DNA of 64,000 nt. Source: Ariolimax columbianus (lineage: Eukaryota > Mollusca > Gastropoda > Stylommatophora > Arionidae). The notes under the pieces are model-generated. The model did not search any database and was not told the DNA's origin. It saw nothing but the letters and a program-made list of their open reading frames with translations. A program made the position numbers and the translations under genes. The DNA is taken from assembly GCA_036924085.1 (NCBI GenBank), contig JAVGWX010000008.1:49583019-49647018 (forward strand). The letters are read 5' to 3'. Positions 1-10,690 of the stretch are shown here, one piece after another (position 1 is the stretch's first letter; each line of letters begins with the position of its first letter).

Positions 1-13
1 GTCAATTCCTTTA

Positions 14-145
14 TCAAACACTGGATGCAGACAAAACCGGGCCACAGGGGGCATAACCCCAGGTTTCTGGGGGTCTAAGTCCAGCACCAGTTCAATATTA
101 GACCCCAGAAGAGTGGTCTCGGCATGTCAATCATTTCAGTGTTGG
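14..145 (-). mobile_element. Short hairpin insertion interrupting the 18S rRNA gene
   Basis: Read on the minus strand, 18S is normal up to position 146 and then changes to about 132 bp of non-ribosomal sequence. At 1-13 the 18S motif TAAAGGAATTGAC reappears; it also occurs at 197-209. The insert has a strong internal hairpin: TTCTGGGGTCTAA (about 98-110) pairs with TTAGACCCCCAGAA (about 66-79) apart from one bulged base. Its ends carry a short inverted match, AACACTG near 137-143 and CAGTGTT near 18-24. No coding potential is seen. The family is not recognised; it could be a MITE-like or rDNA-specific insertion, or filler at a local rDNA duplication. Confidence 0.6.
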
Positions 146-169
146 CCGTGTTGAGTCAAATTAAGCCGC

Positions 170-218
<49 letters not shown>

Positions 219-1383
219 TTTGCAACCATACTTCCCCCGGAACCCAAACACTTTGGTTTCCCGGAAGCTGCCCGCAGAGTCATCGAAGCAACTCCGGCGG
301 ATCGCTAGTCGGCATCGTTTATGGTCAGAACTACGACGGTATCTGATCGTCTTCGCGCCTCTGACTTTCGTTCTTGATTAATGAAAACATTCTTGACAAA
401 TGCTTTCGCAGTAGCTCGTCTTGCGGCGATCCAAGAATTTCACCTCTAACGCCGCAATACGAATGCCCCCGTTTGTCCCTGTTAATCATTACCTCCAGTT
501 CCGAAAACCAACAAAATAGAACCGAGGTCCTATTCCATTATTCCATGCACCATTATTCAGGCAGCCGAGGCCTGCTTTGAACACTCTAATTTTTTCAAAG
601 TAAACGCGCCGGCCACCCAGGACGCTCAGCGAAGAGCACCCGTGGGAGAGAGCCGGCAGACGGTAGGGCAGGAGACAACGGGCAGTGAACCGGCGCGAGC
701 CGGACCGCCCGCCTGCGCCAGAGATCCAACTACGAGCTTTTTAACTGCAACAACTTTAATATACGCTATTGGAGCTGGAATTACCGCGGCTGCTGGCACC
801 AGACTTGCCCTCCAATAGATCCTCGTTAAAGGGTTTAAAGTGTACTCATTCCAATTACGGGGCCTCGAAAGAGTCCCGTATTGTTATTTTTCGTCACTAC
901 CTCCCCGTGCCGGGAGTGGGTAAGTTGCGCGCCTGCTGCCTTCCCTGGATGTGGTAGCCGTTTCTCATGCTCCCTCTCCGGAATCGAACCCTGATTCCCC
1001 GTTACCCGTTACAAACATGGTAGGCATGTCACGTACCATCGACATTTGATAGGGCAGACATTTGAAAGATGCGTCGCCGGCACATGAGGCCATGCGATCA
1101 GCACAAAGTTATCCAGAGTCACCAGTGGGGACGCCGCAACCCCGCGAGGGGAAACGACGATTGGTTTTGAACTAATAAAAGCGCTCTTTCCGCGAGGGTC
1201 GGAGCTTGGTAAGCATGTATTAGCTCTAGAATTGCCACAGTTATCCAAGTAGGATCGTGTCATCTAAGGAACCTCGACTGATTTAATGAGCCATTCGCGG
1301 TTTCACTGTGAGACAGTGTGAACTTAGACATGCATGGCTTAATCTTTGAGACAAGCATATGACTACTGGCAGGATCAACCAGA
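146..1383 (-). rRNA. 18S (small-subunit) rRNA, 5' two thirds, interrupted
   Basis: The minus strand starts with the universal 18S 5' end (CTGGTTGATCCTGCCAG just inside 1383). It continues through the 530-loop motif GTGCCAGCAGCCGCGGTAA, a GC-rich V4 region (about 600-735) and the conserved GGAATTGACGGAAGG block, and ends at GACTCAACACGG. About 1,238 nt of the usual 1,800 are present. Invariant segments look undamaged, so the gene piece is not visibly an old pseudogene. It stops where the 132-bp insert starts, and another 13 bp of 18S follow at 1-13. The product is the 40S ribosomal subunit RNA. The sequence reads as lophotrochozoan, probably molluscan, but no alignment was run. Confidence 0.95.
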
Positions 1384-2045
1384 TATCTGTCGGAGACGTA
1401 CTGTGTACAGCACACACCGGTCGGCGGAGGAAGGGTGTGTTTTTGTAAAAGGCCTCGCTGGGACGACGGCCGCAGGGACCGACCGACTGACGGGACGGAC
1501 GGACGGTTTGTTCCACCCGTCCCTCACTCCGTCCGTCGACCTAGGACCGCCTGACAGGGGCCTCCCACACGCACCAGACGACCGACCGACCGGGCTCGCT
1601 CGAGGAGGGATGGCAGCGCTCTGTGCAGAACGGATCCCAACGACCTCGGCGATGAATTTCACTGGGACTAGAGACAATTTGGCCTGCCGGCCTGCCCTTC
1701 TCCGTAGGGAGAACGCAGGGCCTCGAGGCAACGATTCCTGCTTTCCATTTGCCGGTCACAAGCTCTTTGCGAGAGTCGGACCACCAGCGAGACGTACTGT
1801 CGAGCTCTGCTATAAGCCTTAGATAAATCACCAAGGACGGACCACGTTTCCTGAGACGGACCAGACTAGCGCACCTCGGTGGAGGAGCCATTACCACAAA
1901 CCGCACCCAATTCGCACTACGGGGAAAGGCAGGCGAGCGTTTTCCGCAAGCCCGCGCTATCGCTCCGCCTGGCGGGACTGAGATCGCTTTACGAACACTG
2001 GTTGAAATTGAGTCGCTGCGGCGAGACAACTACCCCAGATGTCTT
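1384..2045 (-). other. rDNA 5' external transcribed spacer (ETS)
   Basis: Directly upstream of the 18S 5' end is about 660 bp of GC-rich sequence with GACC/GACG runs (about 1480-1600), unlike the AT-rich DNA that begins near 2045. Position and composition fit the 5' ETS of the rDNA transcript. The ORFs across it are composition artefacts. No RNA polymerase I promoter could be identified. The spacer stops about 50 bp before a segmental duplication begins at 2099, so the rDNA unit is incomplete upstream. Confidence 0.75.
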
Positions 2046-2098
2046 AGTAATCATTATCACTGACAAACATAATTTTTTAAACAAATTAATGCCTCCAA

Positions 2099-3354
2099 GT
2101 TACCCAATTTTTTTTCTTTATAATGCAGCAACGATAATAATAATAATAATAATGTTTGCTTAGGCGTCTGAGACCTGTTGTGTCAGTTGGCCACTTCCAT
2201 GACCTACTACTGTGGCATGGTTCTAGGCCTCGTTCAGAGTGGAGGTAGAGGTTGCTATCTGCTGGAGCCATACTGTGCAGGGACGGCCTCTTCTGTGCCT
2301 CCAGCCAGTCGAGGGAAGACTTTTAGCACTGAGGAATGACTTGTGTTGTATCTTGTGGGCCGGGGTTTTCTGGCCCAGCTGTACAACATGACCGAACATA
2401 GAAACTCGGCCGTGGTCAAGTCTTTATGAAATTGGGAGGAGTCCTATCTTAGCGGAGACCTCCACGTTGCGGGTGTAGATAATAAGCTGCCCAAATATTT
2501 TACCGAATGTCTACATCTTTTCTTGACAGTTAATCAAATTCCTCAGTGTCCTGAATTTTTTAATAGCAGTAAATATATGACAAAGAGTTTTGAGTGTTGT
2601 GTTTTTAATCCTTATGTACACTAGTGTCACAAATAAGCAACAAATCCACAGCAGAATGTAGACTGGTTTAAGTTGTTTATTTCTCCATTTCTCATTATAA
2701 GCATTATTTGCTACAGATTTATCAGAGCTTTCTTCGTCTTCTTCTTCGAAATTGATACTGTGGTAAAATGTGTATTCCCATTTCAAAGTCTATGATGGAT
2801 ACAAATTGGAAATATTTGCTCAGATGAGACTGCTCACATATACTGATCATTTTTTTAAATAGTTAAGTGTATGTGTGCAGCAATGTATCAAATCTGTCAA
2901 GCAAAACAGTGTAGCTGGATTGGAAAAAACACATACAAGTTGTAAATGTGAAAATTGACAAGAACATGTGGATCAAGACAAATGTAAAGATGAAAACTAC
3001 AGTCTGATGTCAGATGAACATGTATCAGCATTTTCTGACAATGACCAAAAAATAAGTTTTAACAGTTATTGGTTGGACATTATCAGCCTTTTTGGCATCT
3101 GTTTTTTGTTTTTTGAAATAGTTATACAGAGGCTCCTTATAAGGAGTATATTACCTCACAGCTGTGATGAAAAACTTTGCAGATTATAGAGATTAATGAA
3201 TGCTGATACATTTACTTAATTCTTGCAAGGTTTTAAACTATTGACATTTTTAAAATTGCAAATCAAAGGAATTAAGTTATTAATTTTAGTTTTAAACATG
3301 TTCATTTGTCTTTTTTTAACTATGTTAAACTTTATTGTGCATGTTACAATAACT
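2099..3354. repeat. Segmental duplication copy 1, left block
   Basis: This block is nearly identical, in direct orientation, to 56051-57307, with scattered substitutions only. The left boundary is sharp: sequences before GTTACCC are unrelated in the two copies. It holds an RTE 3' end (about 2110-2480) and AT-rich sequence without a recognisable gene. At 3354 the copies part, because copy 2 skips 3.83 kb and resumes at the equivalent of 7187. Confidence 0.9.
2110..2480 (-). mobile_element. RTE-like LINE, 3' end with (TTA)n tail
   Basis: The minus strand encodes, in interrupted frames, the C-terminal segment of an RTE-like reverse transcriptase. It includes a GHVVQL-type motif, an RRGRP basic stretch, WLQQ, and a final NHATVVGHGSG segment before a stop. 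The element ends in a short ATT/ATA repeat at 2136-2153, as RTE elements often do. The same 3' end occurs at about 56062-56435, at 38996-39345 (diverged) and as a small piece at 33775-33812. It is 5'-truncated and inactive. Confidence 0.75.
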
Positions 3355-3485
3355 TGTCTAAGATTCTATTTTAGTTTGTAAGGTGTTTTTTTTAAATGCT
3401 ACCCAGCTTTTTGTCCCAAGAGGTATATAATAGTTTTCTATGAAAACCTCAGCATATTACACAAATTTTGTGATAAATAATATTA

Positions 3486-4675
3486 ATGTGTCTTATCCTT
3501 TGCTGATGATCTCGCAATTTGGACAACTCAGAAATATCCCATTTTGGCAAAAGCATAGATCAACAGAGGGTTATACTAACAATTTCAGTATACTGCAAAC
3601 TGTGGAAATTAAAGATAAATAGCTAGAAAACCATATACACCATCTTCTCCCACAGTCATAAAGAAGCAATGGGATCCATTAATATCAAAATGAATGGGGA
3701 ATTACTATTACAAGAAGATACCCCAGTTTATCTGGGAGTAACACTGGACAGACAGTTGAAATTTGGCAGCCAAATCTGCAATGTTAAACGTAAAGCAACC
3801 AAGCGTTTAAACTTAATCAAAAGACTGGCTAGTACAAATTGGAGAACTGATAAACAAACTCTTTGGCAACTATACTTTAGTTATGTACTACCGGTGATGG
3901 ATTACAGAATTCCCATACAGACCACTGTGAGTACAAATAACATCTCATCTATTGACCAATAGCAGAATCAAGCTCTCAGACTAATTTATGGGGGGATGAG
4001 ATCAGCACCTACAGCGGCGTGCGAGATAGAGGCCAACATAGAAACGCTTGATATCAGTAAAAAGGGGACACTGGCTGAAGCGGTAGAGAGATACAAGAAA
4101 CAAGAAAATAGTGATACAAATGTAGTATAAATAGACGCTTAGAAGCAATAGAGAAGACTGATGCAATTGTCCCCTCTGGATGTGGCAGAAGAGGAAAGCC
4201 ATATTCACCATCTACCAGAAGAAAGAGAAACGGAAAATATGTTTTTGGACCATCCCCTGGGGAAAATCTTTGCCTGCCAGTCATAAAAACACACTTGACA
4301 TAAAAGGCAGCCACCAAGGAGACTACACGTAATATCCTAAGACATGTGCATTGGAGACAGTCTGTAGCTACCAAACATTGGCAGTCCTGGACTATACAGA
4401 TGGATCAGCATTCAAAGCCTTTATGCAGGGTAGGGTATCCACATGAAATATATGAATGGGTCCATATACAATTTGTGTAACTCATGCGGTGAAAACAGTT
4501 CAAATGATGCAGCGGAGGTGGAGGCTATTAAACAGAAGTTGAAATTTTTCACCAACAGCTGGACTTGGGCGAATTGTTACCGATGGATTTTTAGTGAATT
4601 TTGTCAATGCCAGTCGCAGAGTCTTAAAGGAAACTACCTGGAGATCCTTAGGGCTCTATTTGCCTAGATATTCTC
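3486..4675 (+). mobile_element. Old, degraded RNase H-bearing LINE (RT thumb to RNase H)
   Basis: The reverse-transcriptase catalytic motif FADDLAIWTT is readable at about 3497-3530. A frame at 3669-3962 then has the conserved YLGVTLDR motif and the QNQALRLIYGGM segment typical of this I/Nimb-like group. An RNase H start (YTDGS, about 4393) and an AAEVEAI motif (about 4510) follow in other frames. The order RT then RNase H matches the better copies at 44570-46327 and 59071-60652, but divergence is much greater, so this is an older or different subfamily. Several frameshifts and stops make it non-functional. Confidence 0.75.
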
Positions 4676-5433
4676 TTCCATTGTTCATCAATAGGTAGTC
4701 TTTGGCTTCTACACTCGTACTACCTCCTGGGTTTCTATCAAAATTATTCAACAATAAGACGTAATATCATATCGTTACTAATATGCCATATTAATGTATT
4801 TTTCTACAGAGAGTGACAACTATATTTAAGATCTAACTGCCAAAATATAAGAGACAGATATAGCGATGGATGAAAGTTCCTCGTATGGTTATGTAACACG
4901 CTGGAGGCTATGGGTGTATTATTCCTGAAAATTTGATTTTAAAACGTGGAAATTTAAATTTATTTTCAAAGCAATATTTACATATTTTCGATATTCCTTA
5001 TTTGCACTGTCCTAACCTGTTTTGTAACATGGTTGCCGGCAGTCTGATGTTGAAAGTTGATGGAAGAAGAGATTTTCGTAAGGAAAATATTAAATTGTTT
5101 CGTCCCTCAAACGGAAGTGGCTTTACGTTATGGGGGAAATTGTGTAAGTAAATATGACACAGGCCTTGAAATGGTTCCAGCCCAGCAATATTTCTAGGCA
5201 CTATAGCGAATTGACACCCGGGATTTATCGTGTCCTGCACTTCTGACTCGACTTTGTAATTCAGCAAAGGTTTAGTTATTGATTGATTTGCATTTACACT
5301 CCAGGTGAATACGTTAGTTCGAGCAGTGGGGGCTTTCATGACATTTGTTTTACATAATTAAATCGCTAGCACCTCCCTCTTGAGAGGTTACAGTGGTCCT
5401 ATTCTATTCAAAATGGGTTCCACTCGGGTATCG

Positions 5434-5475
5434 TGTGTTTAGCGTTGTGGTAGAGCACTCGCCTTTCAACACGTA
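5434..5475 (+). repeat. tRNA box A-like motif, possible SINE head
   Basis: The stretch TGTGGTAGAGCACTCGCC resembles a tRNA D-arm/box A region, and similar wording (AGGTAAGGCACTCGCC) occurs in the repeat at 53897. No box B is seen nearby, so this may be a truncated SINE or chance. Confidence 0.35.
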
Positions 5476-5861
5476 GTTGTTCTTCTTCTTCTCTTCTTCT
5501 TCCAATCCTTTGACGTTCGTTAAGAAAAGAACGTTTTGTCATAATTACAGCGTAGCTGCGATATCTGCATTTTCCCGCCCAATGCATCGGGTTTCAACAG
5601 AGCATTTTGGGGATCGGATTTGTCTTTCTGATTAAATTTCCTTTCTCTGAGCCAAGCTGCATTTGTACAGGCAGTGTCCAGGGCTATCACATAGAGGCGT
5701 GAAAATGGAGTTGGTCAGCTACAATTCCCTTAGCTTGATTCAAACATACTGTCAGCTCATTCACTACTGCGTCTCCGACAGCGGGTTATGGATGAAACTA
5801 TGGTTACTGACACGCACCAGTCGATCAAGCTGGAAATGGTACTTTTTTAAATGTTAGGTAA

Positions 5862-5965
5862 GGAAATACAACGAGGAAGGGAACCGACCGCCCCGCCTCA
5901 TAAACAGGATATGACCACGTACATTGAATTCTCTAGCACTTTATCCCCGACAACAATGTCTTCTC
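5862..5965 (+). repeat. Possible dispersed repeat fragment
   Basis: The segment around GAGGAAGGGAACCG, a CCTCATAAA box and a later TATCCCCGACAACA resembles 42083-42190 in order and spacing, with weaker hints at 15720-15780 and 20550-20570. It may be the conserved core of an old SINE. The similarity is patchy. Confidence 0.3.
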
Positions 5966-6403
5966 CACGACTTTCTTTACTATTACCTTTACCCCCACGG
6001 TAAGATGTGCTTTTACTGATTGGTTTCTACATGGGGTAGTGCCCTCACAGCCTGTCCTTAGCCACCAGCTGTTTTGATCGATCAATAACATTGACGTACC
6101 CACTTACTGGTAACCTTTATGGCGATAATGTTTACATACGGGCAACCAGGTGTGCATCGGCTGATATATCATTATCATCAAGACATGTCTATAATATTGG
6201 GACCCACGCAAATGAGGTATAAAAAAAAGGAAACGTGCCACCTGCCCCTGAATTCATGGTGCACTATGAAATATTTGGTTTTTTTAAATTTGCACTATCG
6301 TTACTGGCACGGCGCTCAAGCCAAATATGTGTATATTCGGATTCAGCAAAGAAGTGCCCTTATAGGATGTTAGCCGATTTTATAAATACGTAATGAATTC
6401 GAG

Positions 6404-6480
6404 AGGCTGCGTGGGATAGGAGTGAAGCCTCCGTTTAACAATCCCAACGCACCCGGTTCGAATCACATTCGTGTCCAGTT
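6404..6480 (+). repeat. tRNA-like segment with box B, possible SINE
   Basis: CCGGTTCGAATCAC at about 6450-6463 fits the tRNA T-loop/box B consensus, and a loose box A-like stretch lies about 35-45 bp upstream. The stretch does not fold as a complete tRNA by eye. A decayed tRNA gene or a tRNA-derived SINE head are both possible. Confidence 0.4.
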
Positions 6481-6756
6481 TGGCAGACACGTGGTATTAT
6501 TTCATTCCTCCACATACGGAAAGTAATGGCAACCTACCGTACAGCAAACTTGCCAATAAACATTTAACAGCCAAATATGTTGGCGGTTGTAAGAAGTACG
6601 TTCTGCAAAGGACTTCCTACTTAGTTTAATGAGTTCATATACACGAGACCGTAAGACACAAACAAGTTCAACGTAATCTGAATAATGAAGCAAGATTAAA
6701 AGGACAAAAACACACAAATCAAGGCGTTTCTGAGGTTTAAATCCATTGTATTTGGA

Positions 6757-6785
6757 CTAGTTAGTTAGTTAGTTAGTTAGTTAGA
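6757..6785. repeat. (TTAG)n microsatellite
   Basis: About seven TTAG units in a row. On the minus strand this is a CTAA run downstream of a possible retroelement C-terminus (6785-6970), so it may be a retroelement tail. Confidence 0.8.
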
Positions 6786-7027
6786 CGTATCGATGATATT
6801 CATCGTACTCGGGACAGGACATACGCGCCAGATCGCATCCTCGGTATGTCTGCAGCACGAGATGACTGATCGTGCCGTTCTTGTGCTGGTTATCCAGACA
6901 TCTTTGGAACCCCGTGTGGTGTTCCTTCTTGCCACCTCTCGTGTCACTCTCAATTCAACCAGTCGCGCCAAGGACGTAGAATCTGAATCAACTTCTGAAT
7001 CTTTCTTCCAGCCGATTTCCCTAATTG

Positions 7028-7400
7028 TCTTCTTCTGTTTCTTCTTCTTCGTACGCTGTCAGACGTCAACTTCAATTTGTTCGAAGAAAGCAGCTGTCAT
7101 CCTGAGGCTGTCGACACTGCCATAGAGCTTGTCTAGTGTTGGCCACATGTGCTTTCTCTGGTCCTCGTATGTCAGGCAATTTTGCAGCAGATGTTCAGCC
7201 GTCATTTTCCCTGTACCACAGATGCATTGTCATTGCCACCTATCTTCAGTTTATTGCATAGATGGTACCTCAGTCTGTTGTGGCCTTTGCGGAGTCTGAA
7301 GATCACGACCTGTTCTCTTCTATTCAACTGGTAGTAGGCATAATTTTTGTGTAGCCAGTATGCTATGTTTCCCTAATTGGAAATCATAACCTCTTGGCCA
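7028..7400 (-). mobile_element. RNase H LINE, 3' end with (GAA)n tail
   Basis: On the minus strand this matches the last 320 bp of the copies ending at 46327, 48084 and 60652. It has RKGHNRLRYHL-type wording, a degraded Cys-rich CxCG motif region, then the terminal non-coding piece and a GTACGAAGAAGAAG tail at 7028-7054. It is frame-disrupted and severely 5'-truncated. The 3' part (before 7187) is missing in duplication copy 2 (57317-57535). Confidence 0.8.
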
Positions 7401-8223
7401 CACATATGTTATCCTCGTGACAGTGAGATTTGTTTCAATCCCCGCTATCGATACGCCCCAGTCTACTTAACTGTAAATGAGTTCTCTATTTACATTTTGA
7501 GAAACCAAACTGTAAAGATTGGAACTGGATAGACCACAACTTGAGAAAAATCTGAGACCTGGTACAATCACTTTGTTCATACGTTAACCACGTCAGCAGA
7601 GTCAGTAATAAGGCAATCATTTATCGTTAATTTTACATAACATACATTTAAAACACGTGTATTCAGTAATATATGAGCAGATAGGAAATAGAACATGTTC
7701 GGAAAACGAATGTGTCCCTTCCAAATGCATTTTGGTGACCACAATAGTAAATGAGATATTATCTGTCATTTTAAAATATGCGCGAAAGCTTAATACGCAA
7801 GGATAAATATAAATTCACCAAAAATAAAAATAATATTAATTTAAAATATTGGTGTTTTTGCGAAAGTGAAAGATGAATGTATAGAATGATGGTGATTCCT
7901 TTTTTCTTCTAGCTTTTTGTCCTGCTTGTGCCCTTCAGTGCCTTGATCAGGTCCCACTTTGTGATTCGTACATGAGATGTTACAGCTTGTCATTTCTGTT
8001 GTCCATCTTTTGTGTTCGCGACTCTAGGCTCTGTATCAATTTGATCTGTATAAATTTGCTTTCTGAAAGATACTGTCTGATGTTTGAAATGTTACGTGGT
8101 CCAACCATTTAGTTTGCTGTCTCTTGATGAAGCCTAACACTAGTGCTGTGTCTACCTGTTTCCTATATCTTCACTTCTGTTTCTATCCATTCTTGTTACA
8201 CCAATCATTCATCGCAGGTATTT

Positions 8224-8580
8224 CTTAACTTAACTTCTTTATACTGGTTCAGAAGACTCTGCATTGTCTGTATACAGCCAGTTTCGTTTACACTACCTTC
8301 CTCTAAAAGCAATGCACATCCAATCTATTCTGAAATGCATTACTTGTCCCTGTCTCTACTAATTTCTGTGGCAATGCACTCCACGCATTCATCACTCTCT
8401 GACTAAAAAGATATTTCCTGATATCCAAACTGGACCTTTCTTTAGTTAATTTGTTGCTATGCCCTCTTGTTCTTATAGGTGGTTGTATTTTGAAAAAAAC
8501 TTGTCATAATCTAATTTATCCGTTCCTGTGATTATCTTATAAACCTGTATTACGTCACCTCCAATTGTTTTTTTCTGGAC
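8224..8580 (-). mobile_element. CR1/L2-like LINE, 3' end
   Basis: The minus strand encodes an open C-terminal segment with TRGHSNKLTK, DIRKYLFSQRV and NAFQNRLDVH, the hallmark terminus of CR1/L2-group reverse transcriptases; GDVIQVYKI lies upstream across a frameshift. After the stop comes a 3' UTR that can fold (ACTGGTT against AACCAGT) and a short TTAAG tail at 8224-8233. It is a 5'-truncated copy of the family also seen at 23500, 44198, 46690, 54690 and 58354. Confidence 0.85.
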
Positions 8581-8939
8581 ACTTTAAGCCGGTTTTTTGG
8601 TGTCTTTTCTCATATTTCATCTCTGTTGTTACGATGTTTCTTTTATCTTAGTTTGATAATGCCCAATTATGCTCTGTTATTACCATATGGATAAGAATAA
8701 CGAATTGTATAGCGTTCCTTTATTAAATCAAATGTCCCTTGTTTATATTGTAATGTATGGGACTTTTGCCCAAAATAAATGAGTAATGTGTCTTAGTTGG
8801 ATATTCAGCAAAAGCAATTTCTATGTAAGAGACCTTTTCCCTTTTAAATGCAAATTGGATGCTTCTTCGTAAAATAGGATTTGCTGGTTGTGTGGATGCG
8901 ACAGGAAACCCGTTCTTTTCTGTTTTGTATTTTTAATGT

Positions 8940-9839
8940 TTGGATGTGATCATATTCTCGCTTTCAATCAAACCACAAAACACCAAATTAAGTCTAAATG
9001 GCAAATTGCTGCAGCCAAACGACAACCCAAACTATCTGGGAGTCACATTTGATCGGCGCATGACATGGAAAAGTCAGATCGAGAGAAACCGAATGAGAGC
9101 CAGAGAAAGAATGGCAATCATGAGGAAACTAGCTGGCACAAGCTGGGGAGCAGACGAAAGTATACTAAAGAAACTGTACACTGGAAGAGTGAGACCAGTT
9201 CTTGAGTTTTGCATTTCGGCATGGACAACAGCAGCAAAGGCGAACTTCGATAAAGTTAACAAACTTCAAAACCAAGCCATGAGAGTTATAACAGGAGGCA
9301 TGAAGTCAACGCCAATTGTAGAACTTGAAAAGATTACAAAGCTGCAACCCATGAACGATAGAAGAGAATGCAGAGCCCAGCTGCAGTCAGAGAAACTCCG
9401 AAGATAGACTGACCACCCAATGCACCAGAGACTAAACAATTTGGGAACTGGGAAACTGAAGCGGAGAAACTTTGCAGAAATAGCCAAATCAAAGATGCAC
9501 AAAGATCCCATAAACGCACTAACAACACCAAAGCCCATCACTACTGTACGAAAACCTACCTGGAGGCAGGATATATTTCCAGAGGTGGTAGAAAATATAC
9601 CACGTATTGAAAACAAAAAATGTCAGACTGAAAAAGAAAGGAGAGATATTACCCTAAGCTTTATATCGAAAAACTACCCAAGCATGGACTGGACCCATGC
9701 ATACACCGACGGTTCTGTAACAGACACTACACAGAACGGAGGGGCAGGAGCATTTCTGAACCTACCAAATGGCAGAACAATAACACTGTCATTCGCTACT
9801 GGTAAGTACACAAGCAATTTCAGAGCGGAGGCAGAGGCA
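8940..9839 (+). mobile_element. RNase H LINE, 5'-truncated and 3'-deleted copy
   Basis: One frame, broken only by TAG at 9405-9407, encodes the RT thumb/connection (YLGVTFDRRMTW, RPVLEF, QNQAMRVITGG) and the start of RNase H (YTDGSVT, NFRAEAE). It begins just after the position of the RT catalytic motif. At 9839 the sequence jumps to DNA that lies 829 bp further on in copy 2, so most of RNase H and the GAA-tailed 3' end are gone. Confidence 0.9.
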
Positions 9840-9871
9840 GAACCTACTCATGCTCGCGATTATTTGATAAC

Positions 9872-9898
9872 CCAAAAAAAGAAAAAAAAAAAAAAAGG
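9872..9898 (+). repeat. A-rich tract
   Basis: AAAAAAAGAAAA followed by a run of A. The same site in copy 2 (60833-60878) is much longer, so length has changed since duplication. Confidence 0.9.
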
Positions 9899-10444
9899 AT
9901 AATCTTTCCATAATGATTGATGTATTAACATTATGGGCAGCATGTGCCCTGCATGTATGAGGTCATGACCAATCAACTTGCTCAAGTAATAAAGGCGCAT
10001 TTTAGAAGTAATAGAATACAACAAAAATCTCCATTAATTGTTACGTAGCTATTTTGAAAATGCTGAGGTTTTCAAGAGCACTTCTAAAACCATACAAAAC
10101 TATGTTTTTCATTTGCGAAGTTGATCAAATCATATTTAACTACGGTGAGGACAGACTAACACCATTCGGAATGTTATTCCTTGAAGAGGGCATGAGGAAA
10201 GAAAAGATGATTGCGAAGTTCGCAAGTGACTAGCACTGAAAGATGGAGTTCTCTAGAAATGAGTACAGGATGAGTAACATACTTTGCTGTACAAGATTTC
10301 TCAGTACCCTTGGTTTGTGTTCAAATTCAATCAGAAACGAACTTGAAAACCAATTTTATTTTGCACTTGGCATTGTTCATTATTTCTCAACATAGTTTTT
10401 GCCAGATTGATAGGCTTAATCTTTGTCGCTTTATGGTGTATTGT

Positions 10445-10690
10445 CTTATCTATTTGTGCCATGAGGTGCCGTGGGGAGCCGTAGTTTTCTCTCCAGTGTC
10501 TGACATGTCGCTGAAGTAGTCATCCCTTGACGATTTAGAATATCTGCAACATTTCCTATCCATCTACTTCTCGGTCTACACCGGTTGAGTAAACTCGATC
10601 GCGTGCGTTTTATATCTATCTTTTGAACCGGACTAATAGTTGCTTCCACGTAGTCCGCCGAGTCCAATCTTCACGTAATCAGGTAAGACA
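10445..10690 (-). mobile_element. RTE-like reverse transcriptase C-terminal fragment
   Basis: The 73-residue minus-strand frame carries RCRPRSRWIGNVADIL and a RKLRLPTAPHGTNR end. This fits the basic R-x-R-x-RW-DN motif at the C-terminus of RTE-like retrotransposon proteins. It is present in both duplication copies (also 61427-61670). No upstream RT domain is attached. Confidence 0.6.

Larger units (their letters stand above)
3355..7186. other. 3.83-kb segment present only in duplication copy 1
   Basis: In copy 2 this whole stretch is replaced by about 9 bp (57308-57316). It contains a degraded RNase H LINE (3486-4675), short tRNA-like motifs, a TTAG microsatellite and the 3' end of another LINE. 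The right break falls inside that LINE, whose body alone remains in copy 2. The simplest reading is a deletion in copy 2. I see no gene in 4690-5430, 5480-5860, 5970-6400 or 6490-6760. Confidence 0.8.

Noticed and set aside
374..2029. Several ORFs of 60-160 codons in the rDNA
   Set aside because: They lie across 18S and 5' ETS in arbitrary frames and show no protein family.
6404..6480. Functional tRNA gene
   Set aside because: Only the box B side is convincing; the acceptor and D arms do not pair by eye.
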